A DNA stretch of 64,000 nt from Pseudomonas cremoris (GCF_014230465.1 NZ_JAAXCY010000001.1:620001-684000), one strand, 5' to 3'. Shown: positions 26,144-35,388, numbered from the stretch's first letter. The notes: generated by a model from the letters alone, not told the origin. Made by a program: numbers and translations.

Positions 26144-28882
26144 ATGGGTCACCGATCACCCGCACCGCTGGCACTGGCCATCTTGTGCGCTGCCATCCAC
26201 AGCGCAATTTTCCAGCCCTCCCTGGCATTGGCGGCCGATAGCGCAGGCACGCCGAGTGATCAGGCGACCCGTTTCTTCGACATCCCCGCCCAACCGTTGA
26301 CGACTGCGCTGAGCACCTTCGCCCGCCAGGCCAACCTGCAATTGGGCCTGCAAGCCGGACTGGTGGACGGCCTGCAATCCCAGGCCGTGCGCGGCAACTT
26401 TACCCAAGAACAAGCGCTGCAACGCCTGTTGGGTAATGCGCCAGTGAACTGGAAGATCGACAGCCAACGCAGCCTGATCCTCAGCCGCCGCGATGCCCCC
26501 AACACAGGCCTGGACGATCTCGACGACGCCGAATTACTTGGCCCGGTGACCATCAAGGGCGGCGAAACCAGCCGTTTGACCGGCACTGCCGCAGAGGTCT
26601 ACACCAAGGCCGGCTCCAGCGTGTTTATCTCTGGCGAAACCATCAACCGTTTCCGTGGATCTTCCCCGGCCGACATTCTCAAAGGCGTGCCCGGCGTGCA
26701 AACCGGCGACGCTCGCAATGGCGGCGCGCTGGACGTGAACATCCGTGGTATTCAGGGCCAGAGCCGCGTGCCGGTGACCATCGACGGCAGCCAACAAGCC
26801 ATCGATGCCTACCGGGGCTACAGCGGTATGCAGCAACGCAGCTACATCGACCCCGACCTGATCAGCGAAATCCGCGTGGACAAGGGCCCCAGCCTCGGCG
26901 CCGATGCGGCGGGCGCCATCGGTGGCATGGTCAAGATGAAAACCCTGCAACCCAAGGACATCCTCAAGGAGGGCGAAACCTACGGCGTGCGCCTCAAGGG
27001 TGACTTGTCCAGCAACAGTGTCGATGCACCCGACACCTACAAAGCCACACCGCATCACGGCAGCAACGGCCTGCTCGGCTCCCCGGCGCATTCCGGCAGC
27101 GTGGCGTTCGCCAGCACCAGCGAGACGGTGGACTTTGTCGCGGCCTACTCCCAGCGCCAAAGCGGCAACTATTACGCGGGTAAAAAAGGCTTCAAGAACT
27201 ACCAGGTGTTTCAACAGGTGCGTCGATACGACCCGAAAACCCGGAAGTACATCTACGTCACCCAAGAGGCCAACACCGCGGCCAAATTCTTCAAGCCTGA
27301 CACCGAGGTGTTCAACACCGCGACCGACACTGAATCGGTGCTGCTCAAGGCGATCATCAAACCCGCGACGGACCAGAAACTGGAGCTGACCTACCGCTAC
27401 ACCGACGGCAAATATGGCGAAGTGATGCCGTCGCAGGTCATCCGTAACACCAGCGGCAGCGTGCCGCAGTGGGACCCAGGAAAAATGCGCATTAACGCCT
27501 ACACCGCACGCTACACCTACAAGCCTGAAGACAATCCGCTGATTGATCTGAGCGCCAACGTCTGGGCCACCAAAGCCCAGAGCGAAGCCTTCAACGGCCT
27601 GGTCACCGTGACGCCGCTCTATGGTCATGACGACGATGCCGACCCGCTCGGCGATACCTACAAGGACGCGTTGCGCAACCGCACCAAGGACAAGCGTTGG
27701 GGCGTGGACCTGAGCAACACCTCGCGCTTCGACACCCGCGCCGGCAAGTTCGCCTTGACCTACGGCGGCTCCTATCAGACCGAAGACCTGGGCCCCGATG
27801 ACAACTCGCCGGTGCTGCTGTCGGACTTGCAAAAGAACCGTTTTATCCGCAGTGGCGAACGCGAAGAAAGCAGCCTGGTGACGTCGCTTGAGTGGGCGCC
27901 AATCAACCGCCTGACCCTGACGGCGGGCGGCCGCTACAGCGCATTCAACAGCAAGGACCACAACCGCAAAGCCACTGCGGCCACGTTCGATGCAGACGAC
28001 AACCCCACCAGCTACACCTTTGCGCCCCCCATCGAGCGCAAGGATCACGCCTTTGCGCCATCGTTTGGTGTGAAGTTGAACGTCACCGACAACAGCTTCG
28101 TCTACGTCAATTACAACCAAGGCGTGCGCATGCCGAGCCTGTTCGAATCCACCCTCGGGTTGTTCACGGCCGCCGTGCCGACCGACGGCATCAAGCCCGA
28201 ACGCAGCAAGAACTGGGAGTTCGGTGTCAGCACCCTGCACAACAGCGTGCTGACCGACGGCGACACGGCGGCTGCCAAGCTGGCGTATTTCAACAACAAG
28301 ATCGAAAACTACATCACCCGCGACTACACCGACATTTTTGCCGGCAACCTGCAGAACGTCGACAGCTTCACGGTCAAGGGCATCGAGTTGCAAACCAGCT
28401 ATGACATGGGGCGGGTGTTCACCGACATCTCCGCCACCTACTACTTGAATGCCAAGACCTGCGCGCCGGACATCGCGAAAAAACTGCGCGAAGACGACAA
28501 CCCCGCCACCCCCAACTGTGTCGACGGTGGCTTTCCGGGTTCCTACACCAATACCCAAAACCCGCCTAAATACTCGGTCAACACCACCCTGGGCAGCCGC
28601 TGGTTTGACAACCGTCTCGTGCTCGGCGGGCGCATGGTCTACAACAGCGCGCCCACCGCCAAACTCGACAAATCCTGGAACGACGGCATCACCACCAACC
28701 AGATGTACTACCGCAAGTCGGCGATCTTCGACCTGTTTGCCAGCTTCGAAATTGTCAAAGGCACCCAACTGGACTTCTCGGTACAGAACCTCACCAACGT
28801 CTATTACCTGGACCCGCTGGCCCAAAGCTTCATGCCCGCGCCAGGGCGAACGTTGCGCACCGGGTTGACCGTCAAATTCTGA
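26144..28882 (+). CDS. TonB-dependent outer-membrane receptor with signalling domain, HasR-like
   Basis: 912 residues: signal peptide (~1-30), secretin/TonB N-terminal signalling domain (~40-125; FDIPAQPLTTALSTFARQAN), a TonB-box-like segment, plug (~150-290; VNIRGIQGQSRVPVTIDG) and a 22-strand barrel ending in aromatic-rich strands. The plug pattern, with YIDPDLISEIRVDKG, resembles heme/hemophore receptors of the HasR type more than siderophore receptors. This is by motif memory only. Partner of the sigma/FecR pair upstream. No hemophore gene hasA or exporter is nearby, which is unlike known has operons. Confidence 0.85.
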   Translation: MGHRSPAPLALAILCAAIHSAIFQPSLALAADSAGTPSDQATRFFDIPAQPLTTALSTFARQANLQLGLQAGLVDGLQSQAVRGNFTQEQALQRLLGNAPVNWKIDSQRSLILSRRDAPNTGLDDLDDAELLGPVTIKGGETSRLTGTAAEVYTKAGSSVFISGETINRFRGSSPADILKGVPGVQTGDARNGGALDVNIRGIQGQSRVPVTIDGSQQAIDAYRGYSGMQQRSYIDPDLISEIRVDKGPSLGADAAGAIGGMVKMKTLQPKDILKEGETYGVRLKGDLSSNSVDAPDTYKATPHHGSNGLLGSPAHSGSVAFASTSETVDFVAAYSQRQSGNYYAGKKGFKNYQVFQQVRRYDPKTRKYIYVTQEANTAAKFFKPDTEVFNTATDTESVLLKAIIKPATDQKLELTYRYTDGKYGEVMPSQVIRNTSGSVPQWDPGKMRINAYTARYTYKPEDNPLIDLSANVWATKAQSEAFNGLVTVTPLYGHDDDADPLGDTYKDALRNRTKDKRWGVDLSNTSRFDTRAGKFALTYGGSYQTEDLGPDDNSPVLLSDLQKNRFIRSGEREESSLVTSLEWAPINRLTLTAGGRYSAFNSKDHNRKATAATFDADDNPTSYTFAPPIERKDHAFAPSFGVKLNVTDNSFVYVNYNQGVRMPSLFESTLGLFTAAVPTDGIKPERSKNWEFGVSTLHNSVLTDGDTAAAKLAYFNNKIENYITRDYTDIFAGNLQNVDSFTVKGIELQTSYDMGRVFTDISATYYLNAKTCAPDIAKKLREDDNPATPNCVDGGFPGSYTNTQNPPKYSVNTTLGSRWFDNRLVLGGRMVYNSAPTAKLDKSWNDGITTNQMYYRKSAIFDLFASFEIVKGTQLDFSVQNLTNVYYLDPLAQSFMPAPGRTLRTGLTVKF

Positions 28883-28900
28883 TAACGCCGCGGGTAAACC

Positions 28901-28930
28901 ACGGGATGCCCTGCATGGGCATCCCGTTTT
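28901..28930 (+). terminator. Rho-independent terminator after the receptor gene
   Basis: Perfect eleven-base stem ACGGGATGCCC/GGGCATCCCGT around TGCAT, followed by TTT. It separates the receptor from tonB, which begins about 25 bases later, so tonB depends on read-through or its own promoter. Confidence 0.85.
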
Positions 28931-28954
28931 ACGTTGATCTCTATTGATAAGCCC

Positions 28955-29749
28955 ATGATGTCCAAGACTGCTCCCGATTACCTCAACCCACCGCGCAAGG
29001 CTTTGTGGAGCATTGCGACGCTGATCACCCTGAGCGTCTACGCCGCCCTCATCGCATGGTGGCTGCACACGCCCGTGGTGGCCGTGGCCGAAGCTGCGCC
29101 CGCTGCGATGATGATCGAACTGGCCGCCGCTCCCGTGGCCCAGGCCGTGGAAGAGGACCTGCAAGTAGCGCCCGACAAGGTGGTGCAGAAACAGCTGAAC
29201 GCACCGTCGGTAAAACTCGCGAAGGCGCTGCCGAAAAAGGTCGTGCCGGCAGCCCGACCGAGCCCGGCCAAGCAAGCCACCTCACCACTCAAGGATTCGG
29301 CGCAAGGCACCTACTCTTCCGCGCCCGACCACGCCGCCGAATTTGCGAGCGCGCCACAAACGCCAACCGAACCGTCCGCCCCCTCCGCCACCACCGCACC
29401 GCCCAAGCTCGACACACAGGTCTCTGACACCACCGCCGCGAACCAGTCCTCACGCGGCAGCGCCGACCCCACGCAAAAGGTGCAATGGGAGGCCCAACTG
29501 CTGGCCCACCTGGAACGCTTCAAACGCTACCCACAAAACGCCCGCGACCGTGGCGACCGGGGCGTGGCGTATTTGCGCTTTGAAATCGACAGCAACGGCA
29601 CAGTACTCAGTGCCAGCATCGTGCGGTCTGCAGGTTTTGCCGAACTGGACAGCGCCACGCTGGACATGATCAACCGCGCCTCCCCAGTGCCTCGTCCGCC
29701 GGAGGGCAGCAAGACGCGGTTTACGGTGCCGGTGGTGTTTGCCAAATAG
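28955..29749 (+). CDS. TonB-family energy transducer
   Basis: 264 residues: N-terminal membrane anchor (~14-36), a proline/alanine/lysine-rich periplasmic spacer (~55-165) and a C-terminal TonB domain with the PQNARDRGDRGVAYLRFEID region. It couples the proton-motive force to outer-membrane transport, probably for the adjacent receptor, as HasB does for HasR. Two ATGs lie at 28955 and 28958; a TTG at 28934 sits inside the terminator's end and is unlikely. Confidence 0.88.
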   Translation: MMSKTAPDYLNPPRKALWSIATLITLSVYAALIAWWLHTPVVAVAEAAPAAMMIELAAAPVAQAVEEDLQVAPDKVVQKQLNAPSVKLAKALPKKVVPAARPSPAKQATSPLKDSAQGTYSSAPDHAAEFASAPQTPTEPSAPSATTAPPKLDTQVSDTTAANQSSRGSADPTQKVQWEAQLLAHLERFKRYPQNARDRGDRGVAYLRFEIDSNGTVLSASIVRSAGFAELDSATLDMINRASPVPRPPEGSKTRFTVPVVFAK

Positions 29750-29824
29750 GGCTTGCCTATAGCAACGGCGTCAAAGGGCAAGCTAATCTCGCGGGGATTT
29801 CCCTCCCTGATAGCGAACCCAAAC

Positions 29825-30112
29825 ATGCTTTACCGCTTAGCCGCCGACGGCCTGGTGCTGTTCCACCTGTGCTTCATCCTGTTCGTGTTGTTCGGCGGGC
29901 TACTGGCGCTCAAATGGCGGCCCGTCATGTGGTTGCACCTGCCCGCCGCTGCGTGGGGCGTGGCCGTGGAAGTGTTTCACCTGCCCTGCCCGCTGACCCA
30001 ATGGGAAAACCTGTTCCGCCATCTCGCCGGGCAGGACGGCTACGGCGGTGGGTTTATCGAGCACTACATCCTGGCGCTGATCTATCCGGCCGGGCTGACC
30101 CCGAACATTTAA
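29825..30112 (+). CDS. DUF2784 membrane protein, C-terminus lost by an in-frame stop
   Basis: A 95-residue small membrane protein of the DUF2784 family (function unknown), with FHLCFILFVLFGGLL and GGFIEHYILALIYPAGLTP typical of the family. Directly after the TAA at 30110 the same frame continues for 22 codons to a TAG at 30179-30181, encoding a hydrophobic helix (LALGALVLLINIAVYVRLIR). That is where family members have their last helix. The gene thus looks cut by a single point mutation, for example CAA to TAA. It may still make a shortened protein. Confidence 0.8.
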   Translation: MLYRLAADGLVLFHLCFILFVLFGGLLALKWRPVMWLHLPAAAWGVAVEVFHLPCPLTQWENLFRHLAGQDGYGGGFIEHYILALIYPAGLTPNI

Positions 30113-30167
30113 TTGGCCTTGGGTGCGTTGGTGTTGCTGATCAATATCGCGGTGTATGTGCGTTTGA

Positions 30168-31136
30168 TCAGGCGCTCGTAGGCACGCAGCCGAGGCCAAT
30201 CAACGTGGCCTCCACCGCGTGTTCCAGGGGCGTGTGAGGTTCACTGCCAAGCACCTCGACCAGCCGCTGGTTATCCATGCACAGCGGGGTTTGCCACAGG
30301 TAACGCATTTCCTGCAATTCGCGAAAGGTCACCACAAAGGGCACGGCCAGTTTCAGCAACCACCAAGGGAAGCTGCCGACGCTGGGTTGTTGGCCTGTCC
30401 TACGCAGTACCACACGCTGGATGGCCTGGACCATCTGCATGCCATCCCTGTCGATATGCCCGGCCATATGAAAACAGGCAAAAGCGTCGAGGCTTGCGCG
30501 GCGCTCCAGCAACGCAACCATGGTGCGGGCCACATCCGGCAGGTAGGCCCACTGATGCGCCACGCCGCGTGCGCCCGGATAACTCACGGTCGAAACAGGT
30601 TTACCTGGCTTGACCAACCCTTGGGAAAACCAACTGTTGGCAGCCTGAGCTCCAAAAAAATCCCCGGCACGTACGATCAGCCCCCGCGCACCCTGGCGGG
30701 AAGCGTGGAGTAACCGCTGCTCCAGCTGCACCCGGATAGCGCCTTTGCGTGTTTGCGGATGTTGCGGCGAGTCTTCACGCAACACCGGAAACGCATCTGG
30801 TCCAAAGTTGTAGACCGTGCCGGGCAGCACGACTGTTGCGCCCTCAACAATGGCCGCCGCGATGCTGTTGTCGATCATCGGCAGCACCTGCTCGGCCCAA
30901 TTGCGGTAGCCCGGTGGGTTCACCGCGTGCACGATTACCGCACAACCTCGGGCGGCTGCGATCACCTCATCACGCTTGAGCGCATCCCCCTTGAGCCAGG
31001 CAAACCCAGGCTGCTGGCTGCGCGCCTTGTCGACATCCCGGGTCAATGCACACACCTCCCAACCTGCCGCCTTCAGTTGTCGCGCCACTTCACCGCCGAT
31101 ACCACCCGTTGCACCCAAGACCAAAACCTTGCTCAT
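30168..31136 (-). CDS. NAD-dependent epimerase/dehydratase-like protein (extended SDR)
   Basis: 322-residue Rossmann protein with GATGGIGGEVARQL at the N-terminus (atypical extended-SDR glycine motif) and a YNFGPDAFPVLRED segment near the active-site region. A normal YxxxK is not obvious, so it may be an atypical NAD(P)-binding protein. ATG 31136 follows GGGGAGA. Divergent from the LysR gene at 31230, which probably regulates it. Its 3' end overlaps the old reading frame of the DUF2784 gene by 14 bases. Confidence 0.82.
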   Translation of the reverse strand: MSKVLVLGATGGIGGEVARQLKAAGWEVCALTRDVDKARSQQPGFAWLKGDALKRDEVIAAARGCAVIVHAVNPPGYRNWAEQVLPMIDNSIAAAIVEGATVVLPGTVYNFGPDAFPVLREDSPQHPQTRKGAIRVQLEQRLLHASRQGARGLIVRAGDFFGAQAANSWFSQGLVKPGKPVSTVSYPGARGVAHQWAYLPDVARTMVALLERRASLDAFACFHMAGHIDRDGMQMVQAIQRVVLRRTGQQPSVGSFPWWLLKLAVPFVVTFRELQEMRYLWQTPLCMDNQRLVEVLGSEPHTPLEHAVEATLIGLGCVPTSA

Positions 31137-31229
31137 CACCGTCTCCCCTACCTGTTGATGAACTCATTGTGTTGGTGGCCGCGCTATAGAGGAATTGTCG
31201 AAGACCATCCAGGCGCTATACATTTATGC

Positions 31230-32114
31230 ATGGCATCGAATATTGGTTGGGAGCTTTACCGGTCGTTCCTCGGCGTACTCAAGGAGAGATCGTTGTCGGG
31301 GGCCGCGCGGCAGCTTGGCATTACACAGCCCACAGTCGGCCGCCACATTGCCGCGCTGGAAACGGCGCTGGGCGTGGTGTTGTTTACCCGCTCACCTACC
31401 GGGTTGCTGCCGACAGCAGTCGCCCATACGCTGCGTGACCACGCCGAAACCATGGCACGTACAGCCGCCGCCCTTGAGCGTGCGGCATCGGCCCAGGGTG
31501 ACGAAGTGCGCGGCGTGGTGCGTGTGTCCGCCAGCGAAGTGGTGGGTGTGGAGATACTGCCGCCGATCCTCACGCAATTGCGCCAGCAACATCCGCATCT
31601 CAAGGTCGAATTGATCCTGACCAACCGCCTCAGCGACCTGCTGCAACTGGAAGCCGACATCGCCGTGCGCATGGTCCGCCCGCGCCAGGAGCAATTGCTG
31701 GCGCGGCGTGTGGGCCTGATCGAGGTGGGCCTGCATGCCCGCGACGATTACTTGCAACAGTACGGTATTCCCCAGCACATGCAGGACCTGGCGGCGCACT
31801 CAGTGATTGGCTTCGACCAGGAAAACGCCTTTATCCGCAGCCTCGCCATCAAGGGCTTCGAACGCAGCACCTTCGCCCTCAGCAGCGACAGTGACCTGGC
31901 GCAATTGGCCCTGATCCGTGCCGGCGCGGGCATCGGCGGCTGCCAGGTGCAACTGGCCAAGCGCGACCCCCGTCTGCATCGGATTTTGCCCGAGGCCTTC
32001 GCGCTCAAGCTGGACACCTGGGTCACCATGCACGAAGACCTGCGCAACAGCCCACGCTGCCGCGTGATGTTTGATGCTCTGGTGGAAGGTTTGCAACATT
32101 ACGTACAGGCTTGA
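31230..32114 (+). CDS. LysR-family transcriptional regulator
   Basis: 294 residues, HTH at ~8-65 (LSGAARQLGITQPTVGRHIAAL) and a LysR substrate domain. It is divergent from the epimerase-like gene with a 93-base intergenic region, the standard layout of a LysR regulator and its target. The start at 31230 fits family similarity; the frame is open much further upstream but antisense to the epimerase gene. Confidence 0.86.
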   Translation: MASNIGWELYRSFLGVLKERSLSGAARQLGITQPTVGRHIAALETALGVVLFTRSPTGLLPTAVAHTLRDHAETMARTAAALERAASAQGDEVRGVVRVSASEVVGVEILPPILTQLRQQHPHLKVELILTNRLSDLLQLEADIAVRMVRPRQEQLLARRVGLIEVGLHARDDYLQQYGIPQHMQDLAAHSVIGFDQENAFIRSLAIKGFERSTFALSSDSDLAQLALIRAGAGIGGCQVQLAKRDPRLHRILPEAFALKLDTWVTMHEDLRNSPRCRVMFDALVEGLQHYVQA

Positions 32115-32168
32115 GACAGCTTCGCTGGTGAAGAATCAGACTCCCTCATTCCGTTCGCAGTCGCCGCC

Positions 32169-32747
32169 ATGTCCGAAGCCTTCGAAGTCCCCAGCCCCCA
32201 CGAAAAACACGTCGAACACACCACCGAACATGCCCACGGCCGCGGCGACAATTTCGCCAGCCGGATTGCCGTGATGACCGCGCTGATGGCCACCCTCGGC
32301 GCCATGCTCAGCTACCAGGCCGGCTCCACCGAAAGCGAAGCGGCGATGGACAAGAACAACGCCGCCATCATCAAGACCGAAGCGGCCAACCAGTGGAACT
32401 ACTACCAGGCCAAATCCAGCCGACAGAACCTTGCGGAACTGGCCACCCATATTCCCGGTGTCGACGCGGCGCATTACAAGGACGAAATCGAGCGCTACAA
32501 GAGCCAGAAGGAAGACGTGCGCAAGCAGGCAGAAAAGCTTGAGGCCACCTCCAGGGAATGGGATGAAAAATCGGAGCAGGCGCTGCACCAGCATCATCGT
32601 TGGGCCCAGGCGATGACGGCGATTCAGATCGCGATTTCGTTGGCGGCGATTACTTTGCTGACCCGGCGGGAATGGTTAAAGCGCATGTCGTATACAGCGG
32701 CAGGTGTGGCCGTAGTGTTGGGTAGCCTGGCGTGGCTGCATATCTGA
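32169..32747 (+). CDS. DUF4337 membrane protein
   Basis: 192-residue protein of unknown function in the DUF4337 family. It has an acidic/histidine-rich N-terminus, a helix at ~35-55, a long polar helical stretch likely to form a coiled coil (~60-145; KDEIERYKSQKEDVRKQAEK) and two C-terminal helices (~150-192). The ATG lies close after the LysR stop, and the two may be co-transcribed. Confidence 0.82.
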   Translation: MSEAFEVPSPHEKHVEHTTEHAHGRGDNFASRIAVMTALMATLGAMLSYQAGSTESEAAMDKNNAAIIKTEAANQWNYYQAKSSRQNLAELATHIPGVDAAHYKDEIERYKSQKEDVRKQAEKLEATSREWDEKSEQALHQHHRWAQAMTAIQIAISLAAITLLTRREWLKRMSYTAAGVAVVLGSLAWLHI

Positions 32748-32833
32748 CGCGCAATTTGCGTTTTGCTGCGCCATCAGCGCGCTATATAGTAAAACGCATA
32801 ACGAACCACATTATTTAGGCCGAGGACACGCTG

Positions 32834-33493
32834 GTGAGTGCACAACCCAAAGAAGCCGTAGGCGCCGCCTACAGTATTGAATCCATGCGCTACGCCCAGG
32901 CCATGACCTGGAAAGCCATCGAAAACCTCTCCCAGCGTATCCGCCCTGGCATGCTCGAATCCGAAGCCCGCGAGCTGGGCAAGCAGGTCCTCGCCGACCT
33001 CGACATGCAACGCATCTGGCACCCGCTGCTGGTGCGTTTCGGCGCCAACACCCTCAAGACCTTCAAGCAACGCTCCGAAGGTGACCCGGTGTTGGGCGAA
33101 AACGATATTTTCTTCATCGACATGGGTGCCGTGTGGCAGGGCCACGAAGGCGACGCCGGCGCCACGTTCAGCACCGGCAACGACCCAGAAATGATCGCCT
33201 GCGCCAACGCCGCCAAAGAGCTCTTCGACCGCGTGCAAGCCCGTTGGAAAAACGACCAGGTCGTGGGCCTCGAGCTTTACCGCTACGCCGAAGAACAGGC
33301 CCAGGCCATGGGCTGGCAACTGAACCTGGACATCAAGGGCCATCGCGTCAGCGACTTCCCCCACGCTATCCACCGTGGCGGCGATCTCGGCGACTTCGAG
33401 CACTACCCGAACGCCGGCCTGTGGATTCTCGAAATCCAGATCGCCCACCCGACCAAGCCCTACGGCGCTTTCTACGAAGACCTGCTGGCATAA
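32834..33493 (+). CDS. M24-family metallopeptidase (Xaa-Pro aminopeptidase-like)
   Basis: 219-residue pita-bread-fold protein. Candidate metal ligands are the two aspartates in FFIDMG and HEGDAGATF, the histidine in FPHAIHRGG and the glutamate in WILEIQI. It is shorter than aminopeptidase P because it lacks the N-terminal domain. GTG start with GAGGAC upstream. The next gene, a gamma-glutamylcyclotransferase-like protein, starts nine bases after the stop, so the two probably act together on peptides (inference). Confidence 0.85.
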   Translation: MSAQPKEAVGAAYSIESMRYAQAMTWKAIENLSQRIRPGMLESEARELGKQVLADLDMQRIWHPLLVRFGANTLKTFKQRSEGDPVLGENDIFFIDMGAVWQGHEGDAGATFSTGNDPEMIACANAAKELFDRVQARWKNDQVVGLELYRYAEEQAQAMGWQLNLDIKGHRVSDFPHAIHRGGDLGDFEHYPNAGLWILEIQIAHPTKPYGAFYEDLLA

Positions 33494-33502
33494 GGAACCC
33501 CA

Positions 33503-33856
33503 ATGGAACGCTCCACCGAATACCCCGTGCTGTTGTTTTCCTACGGCACGTTGCAGGACAAGGCCGTGCAACTCGCCAACTTCGGCAGGGAACTGGTCGG
33601 CCAACACGACGCCATGCTGGGCTATTCGAAAAGCTGGGTAGAGATCACCGACCCGCAGGTTTTGGCGAGCAGCGGCAAGACCCATCACCCCATCGTTGCA
33701 CCGACTACCGAACCAGGCGCCAAGGTTGAGGGGTCGGTGTTCCAAATCACCGACGCGGAGTTGGCAGCAGCAGACGCGTATGAGGTGTCGGACTACAAAC
33801 GAGTGGCAGTAAGCCTGTCGTCCGGGCTGACGGCTTGGGTGTATGTACAGGCATGA
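33503..33856 (+). CDS. gamma-glutamylcyclotransferase-like (AIG2/GGCT) protein
   Basis: 117-residue GGCT fold with the substrate-binding YGTLQ motif at the N-terminus and a candidate catalytic glutamate in YEVSDYKRV. Relatives release 5-oxoproline from gamma-glutamyl peptides. AAGGA precedes the ATG. It forms a two-gene unit with the M24 peptidase. Confidence 0.85.
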   Translation: MERSTEYPVLLFSYGTLQDKAVQLANFGRELVGQHDAMLGYSKSWVEITDPQVLASSGKTHHPIVAPTTEPGAKVEGSVFQITDAELAAADAYEVSDYKRVAVSLSSGLTAWVYVQA

Positions 33857-33904
33857 ATAACACCGCATAAGTCGTATGATCGGAGCAACTTCCGAGGACC
33901 GCCC

Positions 33905-34945
33905 ATGAACCTCAGCATCGTCTACGCCCTCGCCGCCGCTGCGCTTTTCGGCGCCAGCACACCGCTGGCCAAAAGCCTCGGGCTGGGCCTGTCGCCCGTG
34001 CTGCTCGCCGGCCTGCTCTACCTCGGCAGCGGCGTCGGCCTCGCCGGCGTTCGCCTGGTGCGTGATCGCGGATGGAAACCCACCGGTCTCAGCCCATCGG
34101 AATGGCCCTGGCTGCTCGGGGCCATCGCGTTCGGTGGCATCCTCGGGCCAGTGGCGCTGATGTTCGGGCTGACGCGCACCGCAGGCGCAACCGCCTCCCT
34201 GATGCTCAACCTAGAATCGGTGCTTACCGCACTGATCGCCTGGCTGGTATTCAAGGAAAACGCCGACCGCCGCATCGTCCTCGGGATGATCGTCATCGTG
34301 CTGGGCGGTTTGGCGCTGTCCTGGTCTGACGGCAGCGGAGCCAGCCACGATTGGACAGGCCCCTTCGCGGTTGCATTGGCCTGCCTGTGCTGGGGCATTG
34401 ATAACAACCTGACGCGCAAAGTGTCCGCCTCTGACGCAGTGTTTATCGCTGGCGCCAAAGGCCTGATCGCGGGCTTGGTGAACTGCGGCCTGGCGCTGCA
34501 CCTCGGCGCACAGATTCCTGCGCCGGCGCAACTCGCGCCGATCTTGCTGGTGGGCTTTCTGGGATACGGCATCAGCCTGGTCATGTTCGTGCTGGCACTG
34601 CGCGGGCTAGGCAGCGCACGCACGGGGGCTTACTTCTCGACCGCCCCATTCCTGGGAGCTGCGATTGCACTGCTGGTGCTGGGCGAGTCGGTAACGGCAG
34701 CGTTCTGGCTTGCCTCGGCGCTGATGGCCGTGGGGTTGTGGCTGCACCTAACGGAACGCCATGCCCATGAACATCAGCACGAAGCGACGGAACACGGGCA
34801 TCGGCATGTGCACGATGAGCATCACCAGCATGAGCATGGGTTTGAATGGGACCCGGCGCAGCCGCATAGTCATGTGCATGTGCACAGCCCGGTGCGGCAT
34901 AGCCATGCGCATTTTCCGGATGTGCATCATCGGCATCGGCATTGA
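33905..34945 (+). CDS. EamA/DMT-family transporter with a histidine-rich tail
   Basis: 346 residues: two EamA repeats giving about ten membrane helices (residues ~1-280), then a hydrophilic tail in which about 24 of the last 66 residues are histidine (HAHEHQH, HDEHHQHEH, HVHVH, HHRHRH). Drug/metabolite transporters normally lack such a tail. Histidine-rich loops are common in metal transporters, so metal binding or metal export is possible. Substrate unknown. Stands alone. Confidence 0.87.
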   Translation: MNLSIVYALAAAALFGASTPLAKSLGLGLSPVLLAGLLYLGSGVGLAGVRLVRDRGWKPTGLSPSEWPWLLGAIAFGGILGPVALMFGLTRTAGATASLMLNLESVLTALIAWLVFKENADRRIVLGMIVIVLGGLALSWSDGSGASHDWTGPFAVALACLCWGIDNNLTRKVSASDAVFIAGAKGLIAGLVNCGLALHLGAQIPAPAQLAPILLVGFLGYGISLVMFVLALRGLGSARTGAYFSTAPFLGAAIALLVLGESVTAAFWLASALMAVGLWLHLTERHAHEHQHEATEHGHRHVHDEHHQHEHGFEWDPAQPHSHVHVHSPVRHSHAHFPDVHHRHRH

Positions 34946-35010
34946 AGATCCGGCATCTAGGGGGGTTGCCCTCGACGTAGATCTGACTTATTCAACAAGA
35001 CCTTATAAGA

Positions 35011-35388
35011 ATGAAAATAGTATTTATCGCTTCGCTGGGTTTTTTATCGCTGGCTCAAACATCACTGTCCGTTGCGGACAATGTTAACGGGAAGAACATC
35101 TACTTGCAGAGATGCGCTATGTGCCATGGAGCAGATTTGAAGGCTACAGGGCCGTTGGCTAACAAAAGCAATCCTCCCACACCCAACCTGACGGCAGCAG
35201 CTTTCAAGAAACGGCTCAATGATTATCCGGGCGTTATTGTGTCGTCGATAATACTTCGTCCCAATGGAGACTTGATTCCAAGAACCTTGCGGGAGAATGG
35301 TGTGAAGCTGGCGCCGTTTGATTGGAGGGTTAAGGATTTTCGCGATTTGAATGAGTACATGAGTGGAGTGATTTCAAAAAGTCGGTGA
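35011..35388 (+). CDS. small c-type cytochrome, exported
   Basis: 125-residue monoheme cytochrome c with a signal peptide (~1-22) and the heme site CAMCH (C35, C38, H39). A methionine ligand for the sixth position may be the one in YMSGV near the C-terminus. The base composition is AT-richer than flanking genes, with many A/T-ending codons, a sign of foreign origin. Partner unknown. Confidence 0.8.
   Translation: MKIVFIASLGFLSLAQTSLSVADNVNGKNIYLQRCAMCHGADLKATGPLANKSNPPTPNLTAAAFKKRLNDYPGVIVSSIILRPNGDLIPRTLRENGVKLAPFDWRVKDFRDLNEYMSGVISKSR

Noticed and set aside
26534..29275. 913-residue open frame on the minus strand opposite the TonB receptor and tonB genes
   Set aside because: It mirrors high-GC codon structure of the real genes, has no recognisable domain and would replace two clear families.
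30753..31229. 159-residue upstream extension of the LysR regulator at 31230
   Set aside because: It is antisense to the epimerase-like gene and precedes the normal LysR N-terminus.
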